DNA of 64,000 nt from Fluviicola sp. Its GTDB lineage: Bacteria; Bacteroidota; Bacteroidia; Flavobacteriales_D; Crocinitomicaceae. The stretch lies in the NCBI RefSeq assembly GCF_029266855.1, contig NZ_JAQSWB010000006.1:177661-241660 (forward strand), in the 5' to 3' direction. The notes beneath the pieces were generated by a model. It ran no database searches and was not told the DNA's origin. It was given only the letters and a program-made list of their open reading frames with translations. Both the position numbers and the translations under genes were made by a program. Shown piece after piece: positions 38,500 to 47,916 of the stretch (position 1 is the stretch's first letter; each line of letters begins with the position of its first letter).

Positions 38500-41400
38500 T
38501 TATTCTTCGTAATTCATGTAAATTTCGTCTTCTCCGTAGTAACCTTCCGGAGCCTCTTCGCTATTCATATTGATGCCATAATATTTTCGTTTCAGTTCTT
38601 TCCCGACCTGATACGTGATGACACTCACATCCAATAGTTTTTCCTGGTAACTTAAGATTGCATCCAGGTTTTCCAAATTTGGATTTAAGCAGATCTCACT
38701 CATGTTTTTTACACTTCCTAGGTCACCTTTGAGCCATCTTCCGTTCCGTTTTCCAAGTACGTATTCACCTACTTGGTTCAGATTGCCGTTTACGTCATAC
38801 AGCTTCCAGATCCCGGTTGGCAAACCATCTTTTACCCAGCCTTCGTTTTGAATGGATCCGTTGTCGTAATAGTTCTTAACATATCCGTTTCTACGGTGTT
38901 GAGTCGTGTCTTTTTCCCAGAAACAGTAAAGCATGCGCTCTTCGTTGTGATCCGTGTGTGAACAGTCGTACTTTTCGAATTTCTCAATAATCCAGTTTTT
39001 GCTCAATGGGTTGTCGTTTTCATCGAGGTAATAAAGAATTCCTTTTGATTTGAATTTGATGCTGTCATTGATAGAAATAATGGTGTCGAAATACTCTACT
39101 TCCATGAGTTTCTTCCCGAAATAATTAAAGTATTTCCAGCAACCCGTTTTGATTCCTTTTGAGATCGCCCCGACACGTGCGATGGTGTCATTCGGGTAAT
39201 ATTTCGTAATGTAATAATCAATCCCGGATTTGTTCACCAGGCTTGGTCTTCCATAATAAGGTTCATAGAGCCCGTAATCCGAATAACCTGCCTGATAAAT
39301 CAATTGATCAATACTTGAACTCGCTGTGATATCCGCAAAGTTGAAAGGGATGGAGTCTCTCCAATCAAATTCGTAGCGAACGCTCAATTCGTTTTCTTCC
39401 CAGATCTTTTCCTCTACCGGTTGATTATACAGAAACTTCACGTATTGATATTTGAAACCAAGTGTATCGTAAGCTTCATAATCGTCGATCGGTTGTCCGC
39501 CTAAGAAAAACCCCTTCTTGGCAAGTTTTCCGTTGGAATGATATGCGACTGATTCTCCCTGGAGCATCCCGTTTTTGAACCCAAGATCAAAGATAAGTAC
39601 CGAATCCTTTCCGGGATTAGTGAAGTATGTTTTGACGTTGCCATCAATAAAGCCGCTTCTATAAAAAGATTCATTATAGAACAGTTTATTTCTTTTGAAC
39701 TCAACACCTTCTTTTGCTCCCTCAATAAAGTTTACGTAAGTTAAAGTGTCTCCTTTCCACCCTAAAGTAGTATATGGACCGTTTAGAACTCCGTTTTTGA
39801 AAGAGCATTTTGATTGCAGGTAATAAGTTTTCTTTAAAGGATATTCTTCGTATTTGCCTAATGGATTTTCATAACCCATCATCCTTTCATCTTCTTGCCT
39901 CACTTTCGGTTTTGGGTTTGCTACTCCGTAGTCTAAATTATCTCCGTGAGCTTCTCCGCTCTTATAACCGATCGTTGATCTGACTTTTCCGTATTGATCT
40001 TTGTAAGTCCAGATACCTTCCGGTTTTCCATCCAGGTATTTCCCTTCAACAGAGATAAATGCAGATTCTTTGTTCGAAGAAGTAACAGCGTCCCTGTAGT
40101 AATCTTCCCGTTCGGCTATTTTTCCGTCCAACTCATATTCCTGGCGCTCATAAAGTGCTAAAAATACTCCGTAAAGATTTGGAAACAGACCTGTTACAGT
40201 GTGAGAAAGTTGGCTTGACCCGCCGAATTCGGAAATATAACCTTGAAGCAGATCATTTCTTTTTCTGGATTTCATATATGATTTCATGGCCGCCTGATAA
40301 AGTTTCAAATCTGTTTTACCGTTCGGCAGGGACAATTGAATCGTTTCATTGCTTGCCTTTACACTGAAATTGCCTTTTTTATCAGTTAATTTAAAGTTGC
40401 CTGTAAATGGTTTCCCATTAACGAGTAACTCGTCATCTTTCTCTATGGAATATTTGTATTCCCAGTAAAAAGCAAGTTTCTCACGGGGAACGGTATCAGA
40501 CAGGCTTGATTTCCAATATTCATCCAGGATTCCGTTCTGAATGGTTCTTAACTCCAGGTTTTTGAATTTCCAGGTCTTAACGGCATTTGCATTCAGGTAA
40601 TCTTCTGAAAAAACAACTTCCTGTGTGGAAACGGTATCACCCATCAGGTTTCGTTGCAGCACATTCAGAGTCCGAATTTTCGGATAAAAATAAACTTGCT
40701 TGGCAAGTGAAGAATCTGCTTTGAAAAGTTCTTCGATGAGTAAGATCTTTTCCGGCATTTCACCCATTTTCAGTTCCTTGTCTTCCGAATAGATCATCGT
40801 TGGATTTCCATAATTCCGATCGTATTCTTTCTGATTAACTGTAATGTAGGCGTAGTTGTTCTTTTTGGAATCATTTAAGATATTTCCTTTTGAATCATGC
40901 CATGTTTCATGATAAAGAATGCCGTTGTAGTCATAGAAACGCTGGACATATTTATTTGAATCACTTATGAAAACAACTTCGTTTGCAATATTTCCATTGT
41001 CCCAATAAACCGGTGCTTCTTTCAAAAGGGTGCCATCTTTGATCTCAAAGCGGTACTGCAGCTGCCCGTTTTGATAATAATGCTCCACAATTCCTTCATA
41101 AGCATACAAATAACCTGCTGAATCGATCAGATCATTGAGTGTATACCTCTTTCCGTTGACGAATTCGTAATATTCATTCGGGTTATAGTTTGTTCCAGGT
41201 TTGAATTCCATTTCGCCATTATAGTACTCGTCTTCATACATTTCCTCTTCCCCCTCATAGCTTGTCAGGTTTTCCTCCGGTAACTCCATCGTGTTGGTTT
41301 CGGTTTCGAGAATGCTCAGGAAAGTGTTGAAATCGGGGAAATCCAATTCGTATCCCAATTCATAATCACCCGGATTTGGTGAGGAACTGTTTTTCAATAC

Positions 41401-42393
41401 TAAGGTATCTGCCCTGTCGTAATTCATAAAATCGTAAGGGATTACCGAATGGCGCATAATAGGTGATTTCCCTCTTTTTTTATCACTTCGCAAAGTATAG
41501 CGGTCGATCAGTATCTTTTCTTTTCCTTTTGTGACTGTAAGTTTTCCTTTTTTGTCGACGGAAACACTTGTTTTAAATTCATAGATTTCCCAGGAACCGG
41601 AAGCCTGATCGTTCAGGAAGTTCCCGGAAGTAAGCAGTTCTTGATTTTCATAAATGGTGAATGGGCCGTTTTTCAAACCGTTTAAAAAAGTAATGCTTGT
41701 TTTCGTGGTATCATAAACGACTTTTTTCAGGCGGTTTTCTATTGATTCTTTGGGATCGTAGGTATAACTTTCATCAAATTTCTGTGCATACTCGAAGACT
41801 TGCCAGCGGCCGGTTTTTTCACTGTTTAAGTAATTCCCGGTTTTCACAATTTTTCCTTCTGGGGAAAACCAGGTGCTTTTGCCTTCGATCATGTTGTTTT
41901 TAACGGAAAAAAAAGCAGCGACGATATCGTTCTTATAGCGCAGAACACGTTTGGAAATGTAGGGAATGTCGCGGTAAAATAAAACGTAATCCCCGTCAGG
42001 GATACTAACGAGTGCCGGAGTTGGATCAATAGCTATACCATTCTCGGAAGTTACCATGAAGTAGGGATAGTGTTCAAGAATCTCTTCAAAATCTTTAATG
42101 TACTTTTTATACGATTTTGGGAATTTGATGGCGGCTTTCTTTTCAATTTCAGTTACCGGTTCTTCCGCAATGGAAACTATTTTCTCGTTTCGGTCATCTC
42201 TTTTGATAACCTCCTTGAAATCGGCAAAATTCATGTAATATTCCTGTATTCCCACAACAGCTTGTTGATGGGGATAAACATAATAGCTTTTGCCTTCAAT
42301 AATGACCTTGTCCGTTTGAGTGTACCCGAAAAGTGATATGATTGAAAGGATGAAAGTAAGGATCGTTTTACTTCCTAAAGGATTGTTGGCCAT
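38500..42393 (-). CDS. Large exported MORN/YwqK-repeat protein
   Basis: 1297 residues with signal peptide (MANNPLGSKTILTFILSIISLFGYTQ). The body is built of short repeats of the kind G-x-W/E-x-x-Y-x-x-x-G-K/N-x-x-x-x-G-x-Y/F-x-x-G, for example 'TGRWQVFEYAQKFD', 'LNGLKNGPFTIYENQELLTSGNF', 'KPEGIWTYKDQYGKVRSTIGYKSGEAHGD', 'KNGMLQGESVAYHSNGKLAKKGFFLGGQ', 'KTGCWKYFNYFGKKLMEVEYFD' and 'PTGIWKLYDVNGNLNQVGEYVLGKRNGRWLKGDLG'. These are MORN_2/YwqK-type repeats, usually annotated toxin-antitoxin YwqK antitoxin, though no toxin is evident. No T9SS sorting domain. Likely periplasmic or surface; function unknown. Confidence 0.75.
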   Translation of the reverse strand: MANNPLGSKTILTFILSIISLFGYTQTDKVIIEGKSYYVYPHQQAVVGIQEYYMNFADFKEVIKRDDRNEKIVSIAEEPVTEIEKKAAIKFPKSYKKYIKDFEEILEHYPYFMVTSENGIAIDPTPALVSIPDGDYVLFYRDIPYISKRVLRYKNDIVAAFFSVKNNMIEGKSTWFSPEGKIVKTGNYLNSEKTGRWQVFEYAQKFDESYTYDPKESIENRLKKVVYDTTKTSITFLNGLKNGPFTIYENQELLTSGNFLNDQASGSWEIYEFKTSVSVDKKGKLTVTKGKEKILIDRYTLRSDKKRGKSPIMRHSVIPYDFMNYDRADTLVLKNSSSPNPGDYELGYELDFPDFNTFLSILETETNTMELPEENLTSYEGEEEMYEDEYYNGEMEFKPGTNYNPNEYYEFVNGKRYTLNDLIDSAGYLYAYEGIVEHYYQNGQLQYRFEIKDGTLLKEAPVYWDNGNIANEVVFISDSNKYVQRFYDYNGILYHETWHDSKGNILNDSKKNNYAYITVNQKEYDRNYGNPTMIYSEDKELKMGEMPEKILLIEELFKADSSLAKQVYFYPKIRTLNVLQRNLMGDTVSTQEVVFSEDYLNANAVKTWKFKNLELRTIQNGILDEYWKSSLSDTVPREKLAFYWEYKYSIEKDDELLVNGKPFTGNFKLTDKKGNFSVKASNETIQLSLPNGKTDLKLYQAAMKSYMKSRKRNDLLQGYISEFGGSSQLSHTVTGLFPNLYGVFLALYERQEYELDGKIAEREDYYRDAVTSSNKESAFISVEGKYLDGKPEGIWTYKDQYGKVRSTIGYKSGEAHGDNLDYGVANPKPKVRQEDERMMGYENPLGKYEEYPLKKTYYLQSKCSFKNGVLNGPYTTLGWKGDTLTYVNFIEGAKEGVEFKRNKLFYNESFYRSGFIDGNVKTYFTNPGKDSVLIFDLGFKNGMLQGESVAYHSNGKLAKKGFFLGGQPIDDYEAYDTLGFKYQYVKFLYNQPVEEKIWEENELSVRYEFDWRDSIPFNFADITASSSIDQLIYQAGYSDYGLYEPYYGRPSLVNKSGIDYYITKYYPNDTIARVGAISKGIKTGCWKYFNYFGKKLMEVEYFDTIISINDSIKFKSKGILYYLDENDNPLSKNWIIEKFEKYDCSHTDHNEERMLYCFWEKDTTQHRRNGYVKNYYDNGSIQNEGWVKDGLPTGIWKLYDVNGNLNQVGEYVLGKRNGRWLKGDLGSVKNMSEICLNPNLENLDAILSYQEKLLDVSVITYQVGKELKRKYYGINMNSEEAPEGYYGEDEIYMNYEE

Positions 42394-42515
42394 GGAATTG
42401 TATTGATTTAATTTTTAGCGAAAATAAGAAAAAGCGTTAGCTTTTGAAGAGTAAATAACAACACTCATGAATATGCACCGTAGGTAAATGCTAGAACAAA
42501 AGTGATTTAGGATAA

Positions 42516-43469
42516 TTATGGATAGAAGGTATAGCTAAACAATTCATGTGTTTGATAGTTGTTTACGGCTTCAGCATGTTCTTTCTTGTGAATGATCTTT
42601 ATCGGCAAGCGTTTTTTATCATAGTAAATGAGTGTTTTCACAGAAGTTACAAATGTTTCGTCTATAAAGGTCGAGTCAATATACCCGTTGAAGTGCCCGT
42701 TTTGATAATTGAAGTAGCGTTTTTTAAAGAAAGGATACTCTTCATTTGTAATTAGTCTTGGGAAATTTTTGCTGTAATACTCATAGTTCGAGATAGAAGT
42801 TTCTTTTACCGTGTTCTTTACTTTGTAGCGTTTCACAGGCCGGTCAGGGTAGCCTAAAACAATCCAGTCATTTGGCAGCGGACTTGCAATGGAATCTACG
42901 GAAAGCGGTCCGAAATAATTGGTATCCAAAATAAAATGGATCAGATCCATATCATTGGATGCTTCATAGGAAGCATAGCTCGCCGAAACTTTACTGGGTT
43001 TATAGGTAAAGGTATTGTTCTCAACACCGTATAAATTGTCTTTTTGAATGGCTTCGCAGTAATTCAGTCGTCCGGATTGAGTGATTCGGAAGGATTGATT
43101 CGAAATGACAATGCCCTCTGAAAAATCAGTGATTTGAAGCTGGATCAGTCTCCCTTCCCGGTTGAATGTGTAAATGAGGGTTCTTTTTGGAAAGGTTTCG
43201 TCTTCGGATTCAGGATTATAGGCGCTGGTATCTGAAATAACTCCTTTAAAAGAGGTAACGGTTAATTGCTGAATTTTTTGCTTTGAAACAATACTGTCGT
43301 TAAACCAGAATGGAAAATTGATCAGAGATGAAATCTCTTCCTGGAAATAAAGGGGATGAATCAGATCAGCTGCAATTTCTGTCTGTTTGACTTTCACTTT
43401 CTTTTTTTGAGTGCAATAGGAAAGCAGGAATCCTGATAAGATTAATAGGTAAACAATGTATCGTTTCAT
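42516..43469 (-). CDS. Hypothetical lipoprotein
   Basis: 317 residues, MKRYIVYLLILSGFLLSYCTQ with lipobox LSYC. The mature region is beta-rich with Rhs-like phrases such as 'RTLIYTFNREGRLIQLQITDFSEG', 'NYEYYSKNFPRLITNEEYPFFKKRYFNYQNGHFNGYIDSTF', 'VKTLIYYDKKRLPIKIIHKKEHAE'. No family recognised; the style (Y-x-x-x-G-x-x) resembles the large protein next to it, suggesting a shared role. 122-bp gap to that gene, same strand. Confidence 0.6.
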   Translation of the reverse strand: MKRYIVYLLILSGFLLSYCTQKKKVKVKQTEIAADLIHPLYFQEEISSLINFPFWFNDSIVSKQKIQQLTVTSFKGVISDTSAYNPESEDETFPKRTLIYTFNREGRLIQLQITDFSEGIVISNQSFRITQSGRLNYCEAIQKDNLYGVENNTFTYKPSKVSASYASYEASNDMDLIHFILDTNYFGPLSVDSIASPLPNDWIVLGYPDRPVKRYKVKNTVKETSISNYEYYSKNFPRLITNEEYPFFKKRYFNYQNGHFNGYIDSTFIDETFVTSVKTLIYYDKKRLPIKIIHKKEHAEAVNNYQTHELFSYTFYP

Positions 43470-43735
43470 CCATTTAAAGGTAATATATTTTGTTTTGATC
43501 TAAAACTAAGGAGCTTGAAGTTTTTAGGCGCAAAATGTTCATATACTCGGGCCTAAAATGTTTTCCGGCAAGAGCGGATCCTAAAGTTCCGAAGGTCAAA
43601 TGTTCATAATGAACCTCTTAAACTTTTGAACTCTTTAACTGTTTCAAGCTTTTGAACTTGCCTCCGCCGCTGTTAATGTAATACAAAACCCTCATTTATA
43701 AGGCCTGAACGGGTCTTTTTCCTTAAATTTGCCAC
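43470..43735. other. Intergenic region above the YgiQ gene
   Basis: 266 bp, no gene. Includes two 'AAATGTTCATA' phrases (about 43531 and 43599). TAAATTTG (43724-43731) right before the ATG at 43736 matches a -7 box but no TTG stands at the -33 distance, and it would give an almost leaderless mRNA. Confidence 0.35.
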
Positions 43736-45664
43736 ATGGATATTGAAAGACCAATAACAGACTGGTTGCCGCTTACCAAAAAGGAGGTTGAAAAAAGAGG
43801 TTGGGATGAACTGGATGTCATTCTGATTTCAGGTGATGCTTATGTGGATCACCCGGCTTTTGGTACGGCAGTTATTGGCAGGATCATTGAAAGTGAAGGC
43901 TTTAAAATCGGGATAATCGCACAGCCCAATTGGAGAGATGATTTACGTGATTTCAAAAAACTTGGGAAACCGAAGTACTTTTTCGGAGTTACGGCAGGTT
44001 GTATGGATTCCATGGTAAATCATTACACGGCAGGAAAGCGTTTGCGTTCTACTGACGCATATACTCCGGGTGGAGTTTCCGGGTTCAGACCGGATTATGC
44101 AACAACGGTTTACACAAATATCCTCAAAGATCTTTATCCGGATGTTCCTGTTTTGATTGGAGGAATTGAAGCTTCGCTTAGAAGAGTTACCCATTATGAT
44201 TATTGGAAGAATGAATTGATGCCTTCCATTTTGATGGATTCTCAGGCCGATTTGTTGGTTTATGGTATGGGTGAGCAACCTTTGAGGGATGTGCTTCGCT
44301 TGCTGAAAAAAGGAGTTCCTTTCAGTTCTTTAACGACGGTAAATCAGGTTGCATTTATCCAGGATTCATCCAAAGAACTTCCGAAAAACAAACAGTGGGA
44401 AACGGTTGAATTATCAAGCCACGAAACGTGTCAGAAAGATAAACTGGCTTATGCTGCAAATTTTAAAATTGTAGAAGTTGAGTCAAACAAATTGAAAGCG
44501 AACCGGATTATTCAACAAGTTGGTTCGAAGACACTGATCATCAATCCGCCATATCGCACCATGACCGAAAAGGAAATGGATCAGTCATTTGATTTGCCTT
44601 ATACGCGCTTGCCGCATCCTAAATACAAGAAAAGAGGTGCGATCCCGGCATATGAAATGATTAAATTTTCCATCAACCTGCACCGCGGTTGTTTTGGAGG
44701 ATGTAGTTTTTGTACCATTTCTGCCCACCAGGGAAAATTCATTTCGTCCCGCTCTGAAAGGAGCATCCTGAACGAAATTGATGAGGTGGTAAAACACCCG
44801 GAATTTAAAGGATACTTATCGGATATTGGTGGTCCGTCAGCGAACATGTATCGCATGAAAGGGAAAGACGAAGCAATTTGTGAACGTTGCTCAAGCCCAA
44901 GTTGTATTCACCCGGTTATTTGCAATAACCTGGATACCTCGCATACGGCAATGACGGATTTGTACCGTAAGATCGACGCACATCCGAAGATTAAAAAAGC
45001 CTTTGTGGGTTCGGGAATCCGTTATGATTTGCTGGTAGATGATTTTAACAAGAACAACCTGGATGGAAATCACGATGAGTATATCGAGCAATTGATCACC
45101 AGACACGTTAGTGGTCGACTAAAAGTTGCTCCGGAACATACTTCCGATGCCACACTGCGTGTGATGCGGAAACCGTCATTTAAATATTTTCACAAATTCA
45201 AAGAAAAGTACGACCGGATCTCCGAAAAGAACAATTTGAATCAGCCTTTAATTCCTTATTTTATTTCTTCTCACCCTGGTTGTGAGGAAGCAGACATGGC
45301 TAATTTGGCTGCGGAAACAAAAGATATGGGCTTCCAGTTGGAGCAGGTGCAGGATTTTACTCCGACCCCGATGACTGTTTCGGAAGTAATCTATTACACC
45401 GGCGTTCATCCGTATACACTGAAACCGATCTATACTGCGAAAGGAGCTGACGAAAAGAAGAATCAAAACAGGTTTTTCTTTTGGTACAAGCGCGAAAACA
45501 GGGATTGGATAAAGGATCGACTTACGAAAGCAAAAAGACCTGAGCTAATCTCCCAATTACTGGGAGATCAACAAGGTCCATCTGTGAGTAGTGGTAAAAA
45601 AAATAGTGGTAACACTCCGGAAAATATGCCATCGTGGCTTAGTGAACGGAGGAAAAAAAAGTAA
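43736..45664 (+). CDS. YgiQ family radical SAM protein
   Basis: 642 residues. N-terminal DUF3362/B12-like part 'PLTKKEVEKRGWDELDVILISGDAYVDHPAFGTAVIGRIIE', 'GCMDSMVNHYTAGKRLRSTDAYTPGG', then the radical SAM core 'INLHRGCFGGCSFCTISAHQGKFISSRS' with the cluster cysteines C319, C323 and C326 (C-x3-C-x2-C), and the C-terminal 'KVAPEHTSDATLRVMRKPSF' and 'QDFTPTPMTVSEVIYYTG'. Full length for the UPF0313/YgiQ family; the substrate is unknown. The 3' end has a Ser/Gly-rich tail. Single gene closed by a terminator. Confidence 0.92.
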   Translation: MDIERPITDWLPLTKKEVEKRGWDELDVILISGDAYVDHPAFGTAVIGRIIESEGFKIGIIAQPNWRDDLRDFKKLGKPKYFFGVTAGCMDSMVNHYTAGKRLRSTDAYTPGGVSGFRPDYATTVYTNILKDLYPDVPVLIGGIEASLRRVTHYDYWKNELMPSILMDSQADLLVYGMGEQPLRDVLRLLKKGVPFSSLTTVNQVAFIQDSSKELPKNKQWETVELSSHETCQKDKLAYAANFKIVEVESNKLKANRIIQQVGSKTLIINPPYRTMTEKEMDQSFDLPYTRLPHPKYKKRGAIPAYEMIKFSINLHRGCFGGCSFCTISAHQGKFISSRSERSILNEIDEVVKHPEFKGYLSDIGGPSANMYRMKGKDEAICERCSSPSCIHPVICNNLDTSHTAMTDLYRKIDAHPKIKKAFVGSGIRYDLLVDDFNKNNLDGNHDEYIEQLITRHVSGRLKVAPEHTSDATLRVMRKPSFKYFHKFKEKYDRISEKNNLNQPLIPYFISSHPGCEEADMANLAAETKDMGFQLEQVQDFTPTPMTVSEVIYYTGVHPYTLKPIYTAKGADEKKNQNRFFFWYKRENRDWIKDRLTKAKRPELISQLLGDQQGPSVSSGKKNSGNTPENMPSWLSERRKKK

Positions 45665-45728
45665 GCAACAGGCCGCGAAAACTCAGTGAAAGTGGAAGCG
45701 GTAATTTCTTAACGACCTGTTGCTTTAA
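45663..45728 (+). terminator. Terminator after the YgiQ gene
   Basis: AAGCAACAGG (45663-45672) and CCTGTTGCTT (45716-45725) are perfect complements; a loop of about 43 bases containing GCCGCG..AGCGGT lies between and TTTAATT follows. Long loop makes it moderate. Confidence 0.5.
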
Positions 45729-45746
45729 TTATGTTATCTATTTCCT

Positions 45747-45950
45747 TTATATTGCTATATCACGTGTCGACCAAATTTGAAGCAGTGATTTGTTCATATG
45801 TAAGTAGCTTTCAATAGCAGTAATCGAGGAACCAACCTTCGATATACAGTAAAGCAACTCTTCTTCCGAACATTTCAATTCACTACTCCAATGCGAAATA
45901 TTCGTCTTGCAATGAATATCTACTCTTGGTTTGTTTATATCATGTAACAT
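45747..45950 (-). CDS. Small DUF3606-like protein
   Basis: 67 residues. 'KPRVDIHCKTNISHWSSELKCSEEELLYCISKVGSSITAIESYLHM' aligns with the DUF3606 pattern (D-R-x-x-I-x-x-x-x-x-x-E-V-x-x-W-x-x-x-x-x-V-x-x-x-x-L-x-x-A-V-x-x-V-G-x-S-x-x-x-V-x-x-Y-L). These are small proteins of unknown function often found in stress-related neighbourhoods. Monocistronic and convergent with YgiQ. Confidence 0.7.
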   Translation of the reverse strand: MLHDINKPRVDIHCKTNISHWSSELKCSEEELLYCISKVGSSITAIESYLHMNKSLLQIWSTRDIAI

Positions 45951-46178
45951 CTCAAATAATGAATTTAATTTCTTTTTGTTAAGACAAATGTATGTCCTGA
46001 ATTTGATCTAAACAACCGTATTTTTACTGAAAATGCATTGCGGAAAACCACATTTTTTTCATTTTTTTTGATCTATAAATTCATTAAAATCAAGGGTGTA
46101 CTTGCTTTCATTTTTTTTTGTGTTTGGAAGTTCAATTAATTCCATTTAATATTGGCGGCATAACTTAAACTATATATT

Positions 46179-46499
46179 ATGTCATTTAACGGAAACGAAG
46201 GCGAACAGATTACCTTAACAGAAGGAGGAGAATATACCTTAAGATATCGCTCCAAAAACCCTGATGCTGTAAAGGGTGTTTTTTTGGGGAGAAATCACAT
46301 TGAAGCAATTTTAGCACAAAGTGATTGTAAAGGGTTACGGATGTATTTTGCAGAAGAGGCGGATGGAAGTGCGACACTTGTAGTAGCTGGTGCCGACTCA
46401 AATCAGAACGATATGCTGAATATGATTTTCGAAAGACTAACTAAGTGTCCTGATGTATGTGGAAGTACCAATCCACTGAATAGTGATTTGAAAAGATAG
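46179..46499 (+). CDS. Conserved hypothetical protein heading the two-component operon
   Basis: 106 residues, no signal peptide: 'EGEQITLTEGGEYTLRYRSKNPDAVKGVFLGRNHIEAILAQSDCKGLRMYFAEEADGSATLVVAGADSNQNDMLNMIFERLTKCPDVCGSTNPL'. The G-x-x-I-x-L-x-E-x-x-x-x-T..YR..NP..vkg.ffG......IL.Q.gc.GiR.YfA.....g..tlvivGvd..gnDm pattern is one I have seen in Bacteroidota proteins of unknown function. Starts 2 bp before a membrane-protein gene, so likely part of the signalling operon. Confidence 0.65.
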   Translation: MSFNGNEGEQITLTEGGEYTLRYRSKNPDAVKGVFLGRNHIEAILAQSDCKGLRMYFAEEADGSATLVVAGADSNQNDMLNMIFERLTKCPDVCGSTNPLNSDLKR

Positions 46500-46501
46500 T
46501 A

Positions 46502-47149
46502 ATGGGAATCTGGAGGTATTTTGTTCTTTCATCCTACATAATACCTATAGGAATTGGAGGGGCGCTTTTGAAACAAAAGCGCCTTTCTTTCTCTGGACTA
46601 TTGTTATGGTCTTTTTTATTGTTTACCCTCTCTATTGAAATTGGAGGTACAATTTTAGCTTTCAAAGGAGTTAATAATCTATGGTTGTACCGCATATATT
46701 TGTATTCCGAATTGGTATTCCCAGTCATTTTTTTCTTTAACCGGTTTTCGAAAAGAAAAAGCAAGGTTTCACTTTTAATTGTATCTATATCTGCAATTAT
46801 ACTAACTACTCTTACAAATATATTTGATAATTGGCAAAGCTATGCTTCTATACAAACAGTGATCACATTTGCTTGTATTGCATTCATTATCATTAGTTAT
46901 TTTGTGGAAATGTTTCAACTAGAGAAAGTTTTTAATCCCTTTAAGGATGTATATTTTGTAGTTGGAGGGGTATTGCTATTGGGTTATTCCTCAACCTTGT
47001 TATATAATGTGCTTTATGATTATGTAATTATGGGGTATTTTGGATTAGAATTGAATCATATTTTAGACGGAGTAAATATGGGCTTGATTGTATTTTATAA
47101 TGTATTATATTCATACGCACTATGGATCAGCAGACCCCATCAAGCTTAG
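46502..47149 (+). CDS. Six- or seven-helix membrane protein, possible sensor subunit
   Basis: 215 residues, almost entirely hydrophobic helices (about 5-20, 30-48, 55-75, 83-105, 112-132, 145-165, 180-205). No soluble domain and no recognised family. It overlaps the histidine kinase gene by 28 bp and follows the 106-residue gene by 2 bp. Since the kinase has just one short helix and no sensor domain, this protein may supply the sensing part; that is inference from position. Confidence 0.55.
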   Translation: MGIWRYFVLSSYIIPIGIGGALLKQKRLSFSGLLLWSFLLFTLSIEIGGTILAFKGVNNLWLYRIYLYSELVFPVIFFFNRFSKRKSKVSLLIVSISAIILTTLTNIFDNWQSYASIQTVITFACIAFIIISYFVEMFQLEKVFNPFKDVYFVVGGVLLLGYSSTLLYNVLYDYVIMGYFGLELNHILDGVNMGLIVFYNVLYSYALWISRPHQA

Positions 47150-47916
47150 GACTATTATTGATCATTGCCACTCTGGTAATGTTTATCATGTCGTTAAGCA
47201 TCATTATGTTTGCGGTGTTGTATCAGCAAAAAATGCGCCGCAAGAAGCAGGAAATGATCCAGCTGGAACTGAATTACAAAAATGAAATGGTCCAGGCTAC
47301 TTTGGAAGCCAAAGAAATTGAACAGCGCAGGATCGCCATCGAATTACATGATGATATAGGGTCTTCACTTACCGCATTAAAGCTTTCCTTTGCCTCGCTT
47401 CCAATAGGAGAAGAAGACCGGAAGCTATTAAATGAGGGGGTGCAAATCACGATCGGAAAAGTGCGTAGTTTATCTAACCGTTTATTGCCAAGTATTTTGG
47501 AAGAACTCGGACTTGTTCCGGCAGTTAAAAGCCTGATCAATACCCTGGCTCAGCAAATTCATTATATCCGTTTTTCCATCATTGCTGTTAATGATCCGAA
47601 ACATGAATCTCAAACCAGGGAGGTAAGTTTGGCGGTTTATCGTATATTGCAGGAATTGGTAAACAATATTCTGAAATATGCGGAAGCAACCAGCATTCAA
47701 ATTACACTGGAGCAGAATGAGGGTGGGATCCGGTTAATTATAATTGATGATGGGAATGGTTTTGTCCCAACGAAAGAAGACAAGCTGAAATCCCAGAGTT
47801 TGGGATTGAAAAATATTGAAAGCAGGAGCCAGCAAATTGATGCAAAAATCGAATATCAGTTAATGGATCCTGGAACAAAAGTTATTTTAGTATGGGAGCC
47901 GAAGGAACAGGTATAA
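47122..47916 (+). CDS. NarX/DegS-type sensor histidine kinase
   Basis: 264 residues. One helix at about 9-33, then HisKA_3 'EAKEIEQRRIAIELHDDIGSSLTALKLSFASLP' with phospho-accepting His76, and HATPase_c: 'SLAVYRILQELVNNILKYAEATSIQITLEQNEGGIRLIIIDDGNGFVP' (N box, DxGxG) and 'SLGLKNIESRSQQI' (G2 box). Complete catalytic core, no extracytoplasmic sensor. Ends inside the response regulator gene (25-bp overlap). Confidence 0.92.
   Translation: MDQQTPSSLGLLLIIATLVMFIMSLSIIMFAVLYQQKMRRKKQEMIQLELNYKNEMVQATLEAKEIEQRRIAIELHDDIGSSLTALKLSFASLPIGEEDRKLLNEGVQITIGKVRSLSNRLLPSILEELGLVPAVKSLINTLAQQIHYIRFSIIAVNDPKHESQTREVSLAVYRILQELVNNILKYAEATSIQITLEQNEGGIRLIIIDDGNGFVPTKEDKLKSQSLGLKNIESRSQQIDAKIEYQLMDPGTKVILVWEPKEQV

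Noticed and set aside
38500..42393. YwqK antitoxin with a nearby toxin
   Set aside because: Repeat resemblance only; neither neighbour looks like a toxin and the protein has a signal peptide.
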